Below, one piece after another: positions 8,188-17,770 of a stretch of 64,000 bases of DNA (positions are counted from its first letter, which is position 1; each line of letters begins with the position of its first letter). The stretch is from Firmicutes bacterium CAG:582 (lineage in GTDB: Bacteria > Bacillota_I > Bacilli_A > RF39 > UBA660): the NCBI GenBank assembly GCA_000435515.1, contig FR884182.1, positions 15,577 through 79,576 on the forward strand, written 5' to 3'. A program made the position numbers and the translations under genes. Under the pieces are notes generated by a model. The model was not told the origin of the DNA. It saw nothing but the letters and a program-made list of their open reading frames with translations, and ran no database searches.

Positions 8188-8218
8188 AAAAAAGAAAGCA
8201 AGAAAGTTATCTTGCTTT
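8188..8218 (-). terminator. Terminator of the helicase-nuclease gene
   Basis: An 8-bp stem AAAGCAAG/CTTGCTTT (8195-8202 with 8211-8218) followed on the minus strand by C and a T-run. Confidence 0.75.
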
Positions 8219-8272
8219 AATCATAATCTAAATCTTATCTTTCTATAAATTTCTTATAAATAATCGATTTTT

Positions 8273-11200
8273 TCAATTTTCATTGTGACTAATGTGATTT
8301 TCTAAAAATTCATTCAATTCTTTAATGATTTTATCAACTATTTTTTCTTTTTCATAATAAAATTCTGAGGCTCGTACCCTTATAAATTTCCATCCACATC
8401 TTTCTAGTACTGTTTGCCTTTCCAGGTCACTCTCTAACTGTTCTAGCCCATGATATGTGTCTCCATCACATTCAATAACGATTTTTTGATTAAAATTATT
8501 TTCTACAACAAAGTCTAGTCTATACTTGCCTACTTTAAATTGAGGGATTAATTTAAATCCTTTACTATCCAATAAATAATATATATCTCTTTCAAAATTA
8601 GATTCAAATAGTTTTTCAGCTTCTTGTTGTTTTTCGTCGTTATATGTCATGCAATATTTTAGTAATTTATATCTATTGCATATTGGATTTAATTCTTCTA
8701 ACTTAACAGAATGTACTAAAATCATTTGCTCTTTAGCTCGAGAAGCAGCAACATTAAATGATCTATTGAATTCTTCTGTATTCATTGCTTTAAAATTGTA
8801 CTTTTCACCATTGCTTGTTATTGGAGCTATAAGCATGCTTAAGATTATTACATCCCTTTCATCTCCTTGAAAATCATATGTATTACCAATTTTAATCTTA
8901 CGCTCTTTTATAATCGAACTATACTCAATTCCAATCAATGAATCTAGTTTTTGAATATGTTTTGAACTATTTTGTAAAGAAATGATGCCTATTGTTTTAT
9001 TATCATATTGATGATCATGAAGTATTTCTCCAATTAAGGAAACAATTCGATTGATTTCTGCATCATTATAATATTGGGACCCACTTTTGGTTACGTATGC
9101 ATTCGGAACATATTTCACCAATATTGGTTTTTCAATTGTTTCATTTATTCCCCTAACTTTCAAAGGATTAATTTGCATATTATAAAACTCTTTATTTGAA
9201 TAATGTATAATTTCAGGTAAACACCTAAAGTGTTCAGTAAGAGTAACTTTTTTGTTTAAACAAATCATTTGAACAAAATCATAAATACTAGTATCTTTAG
9301 ATATTTGATATTTCCAAGAACTATTTTTTAAATGCTTGAAGATTAAATCATTAATGTCATCAACATTTTGAAAAGCGTTTGTTGGACTGATTTGTTTATC
9401 GTCTCCGACTATAATAATCTTTTTTGCGCGTGTTAAAGCGCTTATTGAAAATACTGATGATTGGGAACTTTCGTCCATAATTAATACATCAAATATCGGT
9501 TCATTGTCAAAAGGATACTGCTCAATCAACCTGTCTATAGGCATAATCCAAACTGGAATAGCATTTTTTGCAATAGACATTTCTTCACGCATTTGTCTTA
9601 GAAGTATTTGAGCGTTCTTTCCAGTTCCTGCCCCTCGCTTTTTCTTTAATTGCATCCATTTACTTAAACTATTACTTATAGCTGGCGTCATTTTCTTACT
9701 TTGGTAATACCAACCTTGTGTTACAACCAATTGTTTAATCAATTCCTTTTCTTTTCTTATCAATTTTTCTCTTGTTGAATATAACTCTGGCAAAACAGAT
9801 TCAGCGGATTCTAATGCTTTATAGAATTTATGAATGTAATGATACTTCAGAATATCAACAGTATTCTTTTTTAAAAATATTTTTTCCTCGTTTGTATAAT
9901 TATATATATAATCATTTATCAAGTTACTTTTATCATTCATGAACTGACCAAATATACTTTTTAAGGAATTATAGCTATTAATAATATTAATTTCTTTTAT
10001 CAATTTGTTTTTAGAATCAATCAATTCAATCTCGTTATTAGACTCGATTGCACTAATTACATTAGATAAATTTTGTAAATTATAATCTTTATAGTAAGCT
10101 CGTAAATCATTTGCATATGAAGAAGTTTTATTATTATTTATATTAATTTCTAAATAATAATTCATATCTGAAATGATATTATTTATTTCCTCTTCAGATT
10201 TGTTTATATAATCAATTTCAAATAAATTTCTATTGACTAAAGTATCAAATATTTTGTCTATGCTTGTACATATTTTTTTGAAATCTAAAATTGTATTTAA
10301 TAACTCTACAACTTTATTTTTATATTTTCCAAATTGTTTTTTATCGATGTTCAAGCAACTAAATAAATCAATATTTAATACTTTTGATAAGTCGCTTTCT
10401 AATTCATCTACAAACGTTTGATAGTACAACCTTTGTGCTGCTATTGTGACCTTTTCTTTAGTTACATTGTCTTTTGAAAGTTGTAGACCGTTTATAGTTA
10501 AACCTTGTAACTTCTTTAAATACTTTTTTAATTTCATTTTGTCAAATAATTTAATTGTTTCACTGCCATCATATAGATCTATAATAAGTTTTAAATTTTT
10601 GTGATATTCGTCACATTTTTCTTCTTGATATTTAATATCATATTCAATCATTTTTTCTTCAACATTAAAAATAAATTCTTGTTGATTTAGTATTTTATCT
10701 CTTATATCAGCAATATTTTTGTTAAATACTACATAGTCTGAATTTTCATATAAAGTTTTTTTGTCAAAAACTTTATATAAAGTAGACAGTCTGTTTATAT
10801 CTTGTTCTAATCTACTTAAAGTATCGCTGCTAATATTTTCTTGTTTAATGCATTTTATTAATTGAGGATATTTTGGCAAATAATTTTTAAATTTAATATT
10901 CTCATTTATCGCCAACTCATATTTGTTTGTTTCTAAAGATTCATAAATGGGAACACATCCATTTAAAGCATATTTATTATCTCTTATTTCATCACAAATA
11001 TTATCTAGTTTAGCAAAAAAGTCATCTAAGTATACATAGTTATAATTTTCTACATCATTTAAAGAAATTACATCATATTGTTTATTATTATTTAACCAAA
11101 CCGCTATATCCATGAGACTCATTTTATTATCTCCAGCAAAATCCATCAGTTCATTCAACTCTGCACGATGAGATACAGTATCTTTAGCCATTAAATTGAT

Positions 11201-12640
11201 TATTTCATGTTGATTCTGTTGCTTTAAAGTATATATTTTTTTTAAATCGCTTGTTAATTCTTCAACTTTTTTATAAACCAATTCTTGTTGCTTTTCATCC
11301 ATTTGATTGCGTAGTATTGTTTCTACAGAATATTCTAAATCTTTATCAACGCCCGTGTTAGTTAATAATGATAGACTCAAACTTCTTATTTCTTCTGGAA
11401 TCTTTTCTCTTAACACTTCAAGTGCTTTCCCTTTTTCACTAGTAACTATTACTTTTTTACCTTGCGAAACATAATGAGATAGTAAATTGGCAATCGTATG
11501 GGATTTTCCGGTTCCCGGAGGACCTTGAACCAAAACTATTTTGCTGCTTCTAACTTTATCAACAATTTCGTATTGTTCATCGTTTGAAGGTAAAGGAAAC
11601 AATACTGCTTCATCTTTAGTATTTTTGTATGTAGAATCGTTTAATAGTTCTTTTATTTCTGTTTCATTTTCAAAATCTGCTTCAAGTAAATTTAAAATCG
11701 GGCTTTTAAACTTAGTATTATAACAAGCATCTATAATTTTTTCCAGATCTTCAATCCATAATTTAATACTTTTATTTCTAACGATAATTCCAATATTATC
11801 AAAAGCATAAAGACAATTTGTTTTATACTCTTCTTTTGAATCAAACTCTCCATCGATAACTTCGTTTTCTAAACAAGCAAAATTTAAATACTTCCCCAAT
11901 TCAAATTTTATATTTATGTTTTCGGAATCTTCCAACTGATTAAAATATTTTACTTGGTCACTTAGAGAAACATAGTCTTTTACTTTAAATGATTCTAAAT
12001 TGAAAAAATCCATGACTAATCCTTTGAATTTATCTTGGTTTACTGATAGTGAAATTGAATTGGATATAGAATCAACAGATATATCCAGATTAGCTTCTAA
12101 TGCATGACGAGCTATTGAATTACCATTGCCGTCTTTCCATATTAAAAGATTAGTACCTAATATAATTTCTATTTTTTCTTCTAAATCATTAATTCTCTTA
12201 TATATATTATATAAGTCCATATATGTCTGATTATATTTGCTAATCAACTCGTTATAGTTGTCAACAAAATTGATATCTTTCACATATTGATTATATGCTT
12301 TAAAAAGATCCTTATGGGTGTTAAGAAGTTCTTCAAGATTATCAACCTTGTCTATAATATTATGGTCACTATTTAAATAAATATATTCAGATAAAGTTGG
12401 TGGAACTTCTGGATACTTCTTTTTCCTATCCTCTTTAATATATCTTAATTTTAATACAATTTTATTGCTAAATATTGTAATATCAGAATAATCTACATCA
12501 CCTAATATTTCTTTATATTTATTGTAAAATGTTCCTAAATCATAGTATTTTTCATACTGATTAACATCATAAATGTTCTTGTTTTTTAGTTCTAAAACTT
12601 CCTTAATAAAAGAAAAAATACTTTTAACGGATTGATTCAT
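8273..12640 (-). CDS. SF1 helicase fused to a C-terminal Vsr/MTES_1575-type nuclease
   Basis: A single 1,455-residue cytosolic protein. Walker A GPPGTGKS lies at about 371-378, Walker B with DESSQ at about 1053-1057, then GDDKQISP, an FRC motif, a QGDERD motif (about 1258) and an AASRAKEQ arginine motif (about 1303), the pattern of UPF1-like SF1 helicases. A long, mostly helical insertion lies between motifs I and II. The last 110 residues form a PD-(D/E)xK-like domain with Asp in YRLDFVV and Glu in VIECDG (about 1387), typical of Vsr/MTES_1575 nucleases. Helicase-nuclease fusions of this kind are common in anti-phage defence. It is solitary, with its own promoter and terminator. Confidence 0.82.
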   Translation of the reverse strand: MNQSVKSIFSFIKEVLELKNKNIYDVNQYEKYYDLGTFYNKYKEILGDVDYSDITIFSNKIVLKLRYIKEDRKKKYPEVPPTLSEYIYLNSDHNIIDKVDNLEELLNTHKDLFKAYNQYVKDINFVDNYNELISKYNQTYMDLYNIYKRINDLEEKIEIILGTNLLIWKDGNGNSIARHALEANLDISVDSISNSISLSVNQDKFKGLVMDFFNLESFKVKDYVSLSDQVKYFNQLEDSENINIKFELGKYLNFACLENEVIDGEFDSKEEYKTNCLYAFDNIGIIVRNKSIKLWIEDLEKIIDACYNTKFKSPILNLLEADFENETEIKELLNDSTYKNTKDEAVLFPLPSNDEQYEIVDKVRSSKIVLVQGPPGTGKSHTIANLLSHYVSQGKKVIVTSEKGKALEVLREKIPEEIRSLSLSLLTNTGVDKDLEYSVETILRNQMDEKQQELVYKKVEELTSDLKKIYTLKQQNQHEIINLMAKDTVSHRAELNELMDFAGDNKMSLMDIAVWLNNNKQYDVISLNDVENYNYVYLDDFFAKLDNICDEIRDNKYALNGCVPIYESLETNKYELAINENIKFKNYLPKYPQLIKCIKQENISSDTLSRLEQDINRLSTLYKVFDKKTLYENSDYVVFNKNIADIRDKILNQQEFIFNVEEKMIEYDIKYQEEKCDEYHKNLKLIIDLYDGSETIKLFDKMKLKKYLKKLQGLTINGLQLSKDNVTKEKVTIAAQRLYYQTFVDELESDLSKVLNIDLFSCLNIDKKQFGKYKNKVVELLNTILDFKKICTSIDKIFDTLVNRNLFEIDYINKSEEEINNIISDMNYYLEININNNKTSSYANDLRAYYKDYNLQNLSNVISAIESNNEIELIDSKNKLIKEINIINSYNSLKSIFGQFMNDKSNLINDYIYNYTNEEKIFLKKNTVDILKYHYIHKFYKALESAESVLPELYSTREKLIRKEKELIKQLVVTQGWYYQSKKMTPAISNSLSKWMQLKKKRGAGTGKNAQILLRQMREEMSIAKNAIPVWIMPIDRLIEQYPFDNEPIFDVLIMDESSQSSVFSISALTRAKKIIIVGDDKQISPTNAFQNVDDINDLIFKHLKNSSWKYQISKDTSIYDFVQMICLNKKVTLTEHFRCLPEIIHYSNKEFYNMQINPLKVRGINETIEKPILVKYVPNAYVTKSGSQYYNDAEINRIVSLIGEILHDHQYDNKTIGIISLQNSSKHIQKLDSLIGIEYSSIIKERKIKIGNTYDFQGDERDVIILSMLIAPITSNGEKYNFKAMNTEEFNRSFNVAASRAKEQMILVHSVKLEELNPICNRYKLLKYCMTYNDEKQQEAEKLFESNFERDIYYLLDSKGFKLIPQFKVGKYRLDFVVENNFNQKIVIECDGDTYHGLEQLESDLERQTVLERCGWKFIRVRASEFYYEKEKIVDKIIKELNEFLENHISHNEN

Positions 12641-12663
12641 TACTTCAACTCCTTGGTAATGCT

Positions 12664-12672
12664 ATTATAACA
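12664..12672 (-). promoter_or_regulatory. Extended -10 promoter element of the helicase-nuclease gene
   Basis: TGTTATAAT on the minus strand (a TGn-extended -10), 23 bases before the start codon, whose ribosome site is AAGGAG. No good -35 is visible, as is usual for extended -10 promoters. Confidence 0.6.
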
Positions 12673-12741
12673 TATAATATATTTAAAAATATATCTAAAA
12701 TAGCTATAAATTCCAATAAAAAAATTGTAATAAGCCTAAAA

Positions 12742-13359
12742 TTATGATTTTCTTCTATCATATTCTTCTATATAAACAGGAAATTTCTTATACCATTTAA
12801 AAAAATCTTTTTCATCATCAAAAGAATATAGTTTATACCCTTCTTTTGTTATGCATTTTTCTTTTAAATTTAAGAAATTTTTTATAAATTTTTGCCCATC
12901 AAGAGTTTGACCTTCAGCACACATATTCTTAAATTTTATTCCTCTATTCATTAAATCGTTAATTTTTTTATTAATTCCTTTTAATAGATAACTTAAAACT
13001 AATTTATCATCTCTATACTTTTTATCAACGGCAACTGCAGAAATTAAAAGATTATAAGTGTTGTTATCTTCATAGGATTCTAAAGATTTATAATTTAATT
13101 CAGTATCAGATAGTTCATTTTTCATAAAGTCTGTAAATTGTTTATCAGTTAAAGGTAATAAAGTCATTTCTCCAACAACGCAATCAAAAATTGCATCTCT
13201 TACAAAAATATGAATGTCTCTATTTTTTCTATCCCATATCATAACTTGCTCTACACTTGATATTGTTTCTGGTTCTAAATAGTCATGTTCTATATTCCAA
13301 ACATCATCAAAATCTTTTTTTGTATGGTTATAAAATTCAATTACATATCTTTCTTTCAT
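12742..13359 (-). CDS. GNAT-like acetyltransferase-family protein
   Basis: A 205-residue soluble protein. A central beta strand and helix, LLISAVAVDKKYRDDKLVLSYLL (in two parts), resembles the acetyl-CoA pyrophosphate loop of GNAT enzymes, although the usual Arg/Gln-x-x-Gly-x-Gly/Ala is degenerate (KKYRDDK). An N-terminal acidic segment and a C-terminal Phe/Tyr-rich stretch flank it. The substrate is unknown. It stands alone: strong AAGGAG, then the ATG, with no close partner. It could be a divergent or inactive member. Confidence 0.5.
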   Translation of the reverse strand: MKERYVIEFYNHTKKDFDDVWNIEHDYLEPETISSVEQVMIWDRKNRDIHIFVRDAIFDCVVGEMTLLPLTDKQFTDFMKNELSDTELNYKSLESYEDNNTYNLLISAVAVDKKYRDDKLVLSYLLKGINKKINDLMNRGIKFKNMCAEGQTLDGQKFIKNFLNLKEKCITKEGYKLYSFDDEKDFFKWYKKFPVYIEEYDRRKS

Positions 13360-13529
13360 ATGCGATTCTCCTTAATCTTTATTATAGCATAAACTAAACA
13401 TCATTAAAAAAGTTTACTCAAATATTAAAAAGCAATCTAAATTATTTAATTAAAAATATTTTTATAAACTCGTCATTCATTTATTTCCTAACTTTCAACA
13501 TAATAACGAATATACTCGGAAAATGTTAC

Positions 13530-13560
13530 AAAAAAATTAAACTCACATGAAAATGTGAGT
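13530..13560 (-). terminator. Terminator of the radical SAM gene
   Basis: An 8-bp stem ACTCACAT/ATGTGAGT (13541-13548 with 13553-13560) with a 4-base loop and, on the minus strand, a T-rich tail. It touches the stop codon. The stretch 13360-13529 shows no gene. Confidence 0.85.
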
Positions 13561-14354
13561 TAATTATTGATTCCTTTATTTACAAAAGTTAAGTTTTTGG
13601 AATTGTATTTATTAATTTGACATCCATCTTGAAATTCTATTTCATTCTTACATGCTATTCCACTTTTGATAATTATTGATGCTAAATTATCATCTAATAA
13701 TGATTTTCCTGTATTTTCAACTATTCCATCAACCAAGACTGATGCATTTGAAACTAAGATATTTTCTCCATCTTTAAGATAATAATTATCAATTTTTGGA
13801 GGATAAAATTTCTCAATAGTAAGATTTTCTGCTCTACCTTTATCAATAACTCTAATTGATTCTTTTTTACAAGAAAAGAACGATGATTCAATTAGTTCTT
13901 GAATGTTTTCTATATACATTTTATATAGCCATGGATCTTCTTCTTTTATTCGATTTAATTCAGCTTTATGATATTCATCAGCTGCTAATATTAAGCTTAT
14001 AGCTTTAGAATACTTACCAATATGAGATTGACATTTAGTAACATATGTTTTCAATTTTGATAAAATTCGTTTTGATTTAGGTGTAAAATAAGTCCCATTA
14101 GTTGTTATACTTACTCCAAGAACTATACATTCTGACTGGATTATGTAGTCAACTATCATTTCTAATATATCCGCTGCTAATAAAACATCCCCACCATCAA
14201 GTTCTAAATTACGAATAATTGTATTCTTTGTAAATATTTTAGGTAAGAACTTTGATTGAAAGTCTTTTCCGCTTGCTGGACCTTTCTCACAATGCTTACA
14301 TCTAAGTGTACATCTTCTAGTAGTTTCAATTTTTAAATTATTGTAAGTTATCAT
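13560..14354 (-). CDS. Radical SAM protein
   Basis: A 264-residue protein with the iron-sulfur motif Cys15-x3-Cys19-x2-Cys22 (RCTLRCKHCEKG), then LELDGGDVLL and a VSITTNGTYF strand as in the radical SAM barrel, which generates a 5'-deoxyadenosyl radical. It is short, and the C-terminal half holds scattered Cys without a clear SPASM cluster. No small Cys-rich precursor peptide is obvious nearby. It sits 24 bases downstream of a P-loop kinase gene and is probably cotranscribed with it. The substrate is unknown; peptide or nucleotide modification are both open. Confidence 0.75.
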   Translation of the reverse strand: MITYNNLKIETTRRCTLRCKHCEKGPASGKDFQSKFLPKIFTKNTIIRNLELDGGDVLLAADILEMIVDYIIQSECIVLGVSITTNGTYFTPKSKRILSKLKTYVTKCQSHIGKYSKAISLILAADEYHKAELNRIKEEDPWLYKMYIENIQELIESSFFSCKKESIRVIDKGRAENLTIEKFYPPKIDNYYLKDGENILVSNASVLVDGIVENTGKSLLDDNLASIIIKSGIACKNEIEFQDGCQINKYNSKNLTFVNKGINN

Positions 14355-14378
14355 AGCATCACCACTTTCTTAAAATCA

Positions 14379-14939
14379 TTAATTGGAATTTTTTTTAATT
14401 TCTTCAACCAGTTCATCAAGTATTGCTTCTCTTTTGTCTTCTCTAGATGTATTAATTAAATTAAATCCATATTTTTGACAATCGTTTTTTAGTACTTCGT
14501 TTTTTTCTAAAATTTCTTTAACATTTCTTTCTATATCTTCAACTCCTACATAAGTTGGCCAATCAAAAGGTTTAGAATATTTTTTCATGTCTTCTCTAAT
14601 ATTTGTTTCATCAGCATCTAAATTAGCTAAAAAATAGATTTCTACTTTATCCTTATATTCAAACATAGATAATTGTTTAGGTGTAAAAATATATTCATAA
14701 ATTGTGCTTACACCATAATTTTTAGCATCATCTAAACTTCTTTTTACCATTTCATTTAGTAATGTTACGTATTTATCGTCGTTATGATCTTGTAAAACTC
14801 TAAAAGACTCTTCAAGTGAATCTAATAACATATCGAAATTATAGTAATTAAAATTATATTTTTGATGAAGCTTCATTGTAAGAGTTGTTTTACCTGCTCT
14901 TTTGTTTCCAGCAATAATTACTACTTTTCCATTTTTCAT
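14379..14939 (-). CDS. P-loop kinase-like NTPase
   Basis: A 186-residue protein with a Walker A GNKRAGKT (11-18) and an early Phe-Asp strand (NFDML), the layout of small AAA/zeta-toxin-like or nucleoside kinases. An Arg-rich lid-like stretch follows in the second half. Family members phosphorylate small molecules or nucleotide sugars, but the substrate cannot be read from this sequence. It is the first gene of a two-gene unit with the radical SAM protein. Confidence 0.6.
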   Translation of the reverse strand: MKNGKVVIIAGNKRAGKTTLTMKLHQKYNFNYYNFDMLLDSLEESFRVLQDHNDDKYVTLLNEMVKRSLDDAKNYGVSTIYEYIFTPKQLSMFEYKDKVEIYFLANLDADETNIREDMKKYSKPFDWPTYVGVEDIERNVKEILEKNEVLKNDCQKYGFNLINTSREDKREAILDELVEEIKKNSN

Positions 14940-14994
14940 TTAATCACTTCCATAACATAATTATAACTAATAAATCTATTTTATCAAAGAAAAA

Positions 14995-15023
14995 CAAAAA
15001 AACTTGCATAGAATTTATGCAAG
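14995..15023 (-). terminator. Terminator of the HExxH-protein gene
   Basis: An 8-bp stem CTTGCATA/TATGCAAG (15003-15010 with 15016-15023), a 5-base loop, then a T-run on the minus strand. Confidence 0.85.
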
Positions 15024-15053
15024 CTCATTAGTTTTTACGAATAATTTAAGTTT

Positions 15054-15911
15054 TTAAAATACATGATAATGATCTAATAATTTTTTTGAGTTACTAATAT
15101 CATGCATAACAGAATTTACAGTATATCCATTTTGTTGAGCATATTTTAAAGCCCAATTATTCAACAATATTTTGTATATTTCTTCATAATTTGAAACAAC
15201 GCCAGTATCATGTAAAAATGATTGTTCTGCCATTCTTCTTGTACATATTTGGTAATCTTTATAACTACCAATTGAATCATCAAATCCATATCGACCATTT
15301 ATATATCTAAAAATATTTAAAGTGTTTTCATATGCATATTCAAAAGCATAATACTCATCTGGATTTGTTATATACAAGTAAAATTCCTTTCTTATATCCG
15401 CTTGTTGTTGTCTTTCAGTTACTTCATGACAATCAAAATAAGTTTTATATTCTTTTAATTCACGGTAAAGTTCACCTTCACCTTGATTTAATCCACAAAT
15501 CAAATGATGAAATAAAGCATGAAATTGTTCATGTAGCATCGAATCTAAAAGTCTTATATTAAGACCTTCCACTTCTTCATATGTTTTTTCTCTTGTTATG
15601 GGATTATATGTTTCTTCTTTTCCTTCAAAAATATACTTTTCATTAAATAGTATTTTACCTGGTTTACCATTTTTACCAAAAATTATTCCGGCATTCATCA
15701 ATCTTTCATCTTTGTTGTCGGAAACAACTTTATATGGTTTTCTATTTTGCTTCTTTGCTTCAATGTTTTCTAATTCTTGCAAAAGAGTTAAACGTTGTTC
15801 AGGTTTAAGTGATGAAAATCCTGACGAATGAAATAAATAAAATAATTCGCATTCTTTTCCAATCGCATCAAAATTCATATAATCTCTTGAACGTATAATT
15901 TTGTTTATCAT
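15054..15911 (-). CDS. HExxH-motif protein (putative metallopeptidase)
   Basis: A 285-residue protein with a zincin-like HEQFH (127-131) followed by HALFHH, suggesting zinc binding. It has no signal peptide or membrane helix, so it is probably cytosolic. A longer frame begins at 15968, but the ATG at 15911 has AGAGGGG six bases upstream. Residues beyond 140 are rich in Tyr, Glu and Arg and include a probable third ligand region (YRELKEYKTYFDCHE). I recognise no specific family. It lies next to the DGR but has its own terminator, so a link to it is only positional. Confidence 0.5.
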   Translation of the reverse strand: MINKIIRSRDYMNFDAIGKECELFYLFHSSGFSSLKPEQRLTLLQELENIEAKKQNRKPYKVVSDNKDERLMNAGIIFGKNGKPGKILFNEKYIFEGKEETYNPITREKTYEEVEGLNIRLLDSMLHEQFHALFHHLICGLNQGEGELYRELKEYKTYFDCHEVTERQQQADIRKEFYLYITNPDEYYAFEYAYENTLNIFRYINGRYGFDDSIGSYKDYQICTRRMAEQSFLHDTGVVSNYEEIYKILLNNWALKYAQQNGYTVNSVMHDISNSKKLLDHYHVF

Positions 15912-16008
15912 TATTATCCCCTCTTTAATAACGTTAGTTATTCTAACAGAATACGAAAAAAATTGCAAATAAAAAATAGATTCGTCACCACAATCTACTT
16001 TAAGTACT

Positions 16009-17037
16009 TCATTTTAAATTATTATTATATAAAATTATCTCAATCTTATTCACATAGTTATATGAATTAGAATGGCTTGCATGTCCTAAAAAAGAATTAT
16101 AACTTAATAAAAACTTTTTATCATAAAATATATTATTATTTTTTAAATATATCCATTGTTTAATTGATTTCTTTACTTTCTTTTTAAAACGTTTTCTAAG
16201 AAGAATATGTGTTGGATAAATAATGTATCCGCAAAAATCAACACCTAGTTTATTAGGATAATATCTGCTTTTATGATTAAGCAACAGATTTAAATGGGCA
16301 CTTACAAAAGTTGAAACTAAGTTGAGCACTTCCTTTGCTTCAGCTTTGGTTTTTAAAATAAAAATCTGATCATCCATATATCTTGTATAAAATTTTATTT
16401 TTAGTTCGTCTTTTACATAATGATCTAATTCATTTAAATAAATATTGGCAAAGAACTGACTGGTATAATTACCAATTGGAATTCCGACTTCGTTGCCATC
16501 GTCAAGAATTTTTTTACTGAATTCAAGTAATTTTTTATCTTTAATTTTAGATGATAATATTTTTAATAATATTTCTTTATCTATACTATAAAAATACTTT
16601 TTTATATCAGTTTTTAAAATATAATAGTTTTCTCCATATAGTTTAGTTGCATTTCTCAATTGATTTTGAACACATATAACTGATTTATGCGTTCCTCGAT
16701 TATCTAAACATGCATATGTATCATTGATGAATCGTTTCATGAAATAAGGCTTTATAAACTCTTCAACATACCATTGATGAACTATACGATCACGGTAAGG
16801 CAAAGATTTTATTATTCTTTCTTTTGGTTCATGAATAACAAATTCTCGATATTCACCAAACTTATAAGTATTATTTTTTATCTCGTCCATTATTCTTATA
16901 AGATTGGTTTCTAATTCCATTTCAAATATTATTACTTCTTTTTTAGTTTTTTTACCTTTAGAAGCACGTATGTGGGCACTTAACATTTTTTCGAAAGTCA
17001 ATTTAGATAGAAAAACATTTTTTATTGTTTTAGGCAT
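16009..17037 (-). CDS. DGR reverse transcriptase
   Basis: A 342-residue group II intron-related reverse transcriptase. Motif A is LKTDIKKYF (Asp144) and the catalytic box is YMDD (220-223). The segment GIPIGNYTSQFFANIY (185-200) is the form characteristic of diversity-generating retroelements, and there is no intron-type maturase or endonuclease extension. In this family the enzyme copies TR RNA with random incorporation opposite adenine, producing cDNA that replaces VR. It overlaps avd by 16 bases. The ribosome site AGGAGG is 12 bases from the ATG. TR and VR 1-2.5 kb upstream confirm the assignment. Confidence 0.95.
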   Translation of the reverse strand: MPKTIKNVFLSKLTFEKMLSAHIRASKGKKTKKEVIIFEMELETNLIRIMDEIKNNTYKFGEYREFVIHEPKERIIKSLPYRDRIVHQWYVEEFIKPYFMKRFINDTYACLDNRGTHKSVICVQNQLRNATKLYGENYYILKTDIKKYFYSIDKEILLKILSSKIKDKKLLEFSKKILDDGNEVGIPIGNYTSQFFANIYLNELDHYVKDELKIKFYTRYMDDQIFILKTKAEAKEVLNLVSTFVSAHLNLLLNHKSRYYPNKLGVDFCGYIIYPTHILLRKRFKKKVKKSIKQWIYLKNNNIFYDKKFLLSYNSFLGHASHSNSYNYVNKIEIILYNNNLK

Positions 17038-17384
17038 GAATTTATCCAGCCTCCTAAAGACATACTAACTAAATTTATTTTTCTACTCCATGCTTCATAA
17101 TTACGAATATTTATATATTTCCTTTTGTATGATAATCTAGCAAATACCCTTTGCATTTTTAAATTGATATCAAGTTCATTTAAGTATTTTAATTTTTCCT
17201 TTTTATCAAATGACTTATATGCCAGTAAAATATACTTGATACCTTCGTAGGATGAATTTTTTATTGTTGCAACTATGCCTGATTTAGTTGAATTAGGATA
17301 TTTCTCAGTGATCATTTCAAGATATATAATAAAATCCATGTATATTTGATAAATTCGTGTTTCTTCAACACAGCTAGCTTTCAC
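17022..17384 (-). CDS. avd: DGR accessory variability determinant Avd
   Basis: A 120-residue, strongly basic helical protein of the Avd/23S-IVP four-helix-bundle family. The diagnostic end SLGGWINS (residues 108-115) and the helix ELDINLKMQRVFARLSY match the family. Avd forms a pentamer that binds the reverse transcriptase and the TR RNA and is needed for cDNA synthesis. The start is a GTG at 17384 with AAGGAG ten bases upstream. It overlaps msl by 11 bases and the reverse transcriptase gene by 16, so the three are translationally coupled. Confidence 0.93.
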   Translation of the reverse strand: MKASCVEETRIYQIYMDFIIYLEMITEKYPNSTKSGIVATIKNSSYEGIKYILLAYKSFDKKEKLKYLNELDINLKMQRVFARLSYKRKYINIRNYEAWSRKINLVSMSLGGWINSCLKQ

Positions 17385-17745
17385 TAATGAGCTTCTCCTT
17401 TACATCCTTTAATATATTTAATGCCTGCAAGGGCGTTATAGAATCAATGTCTAAGTTGACTATTTTTTCTTTAATTGAATCATCAATATTAGTTTTTAAA
17501 CTATCTATAACTTCGACATCTAAATTATGATTTTTAAAAACACGCATATAGTTATCAAGAACATCAGCAGGAAAACCACACTTGTATGATTCGCTTGAGA
17601 ATTTTACTTTTTTTAATACAACATAATCATTGATAGTATCGCAATCTTCACCAACAAATATATAAAATTTGCCAGATTTAAAAAGATATAATTTGTTTGC
17701 ATCTTCTTTTTTTAATTGCAAATACTTTTGATATATCACACTCAA
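17374..17745 (-). CDS. MutS domain I-like DGR accessory protein (MSL)
   Basis: About 123 residues. The N-terminal 75 residues look like MutS mismatch-recognition domain I (YQKYLQLKKEDANKLYLFK, then FKxGKFYIFVGEDCD), and the end DIDSITPLQALNILKDVKEKL resembles the MutS C-terminus, with the clamp and ATPase domains missing between. MutS-like (MSL) genes have been noted as accessory genes in surveys of DGRs. The start is TTG at 17745 with a near-perfect AAGGAGGTGG eight bases away; the longer frame from 17838 runs through two hairpins and is less likely. Confidence 0.75.
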   Translation of the reverse strand: MSVIYQKYLQLKKEDANKLYLFKSGKFYIFVGEDCDTINDYVVLKKVKFSSESYKCGFPADVLDNYMRVFKNHNLDVEVIDSLKTNIDDSIKEKIVNLDIDSITPLQALNILKDVKEKLISES

Positions 17746-17770
17746 TATTACCACCTCCTTTAATGCTATT

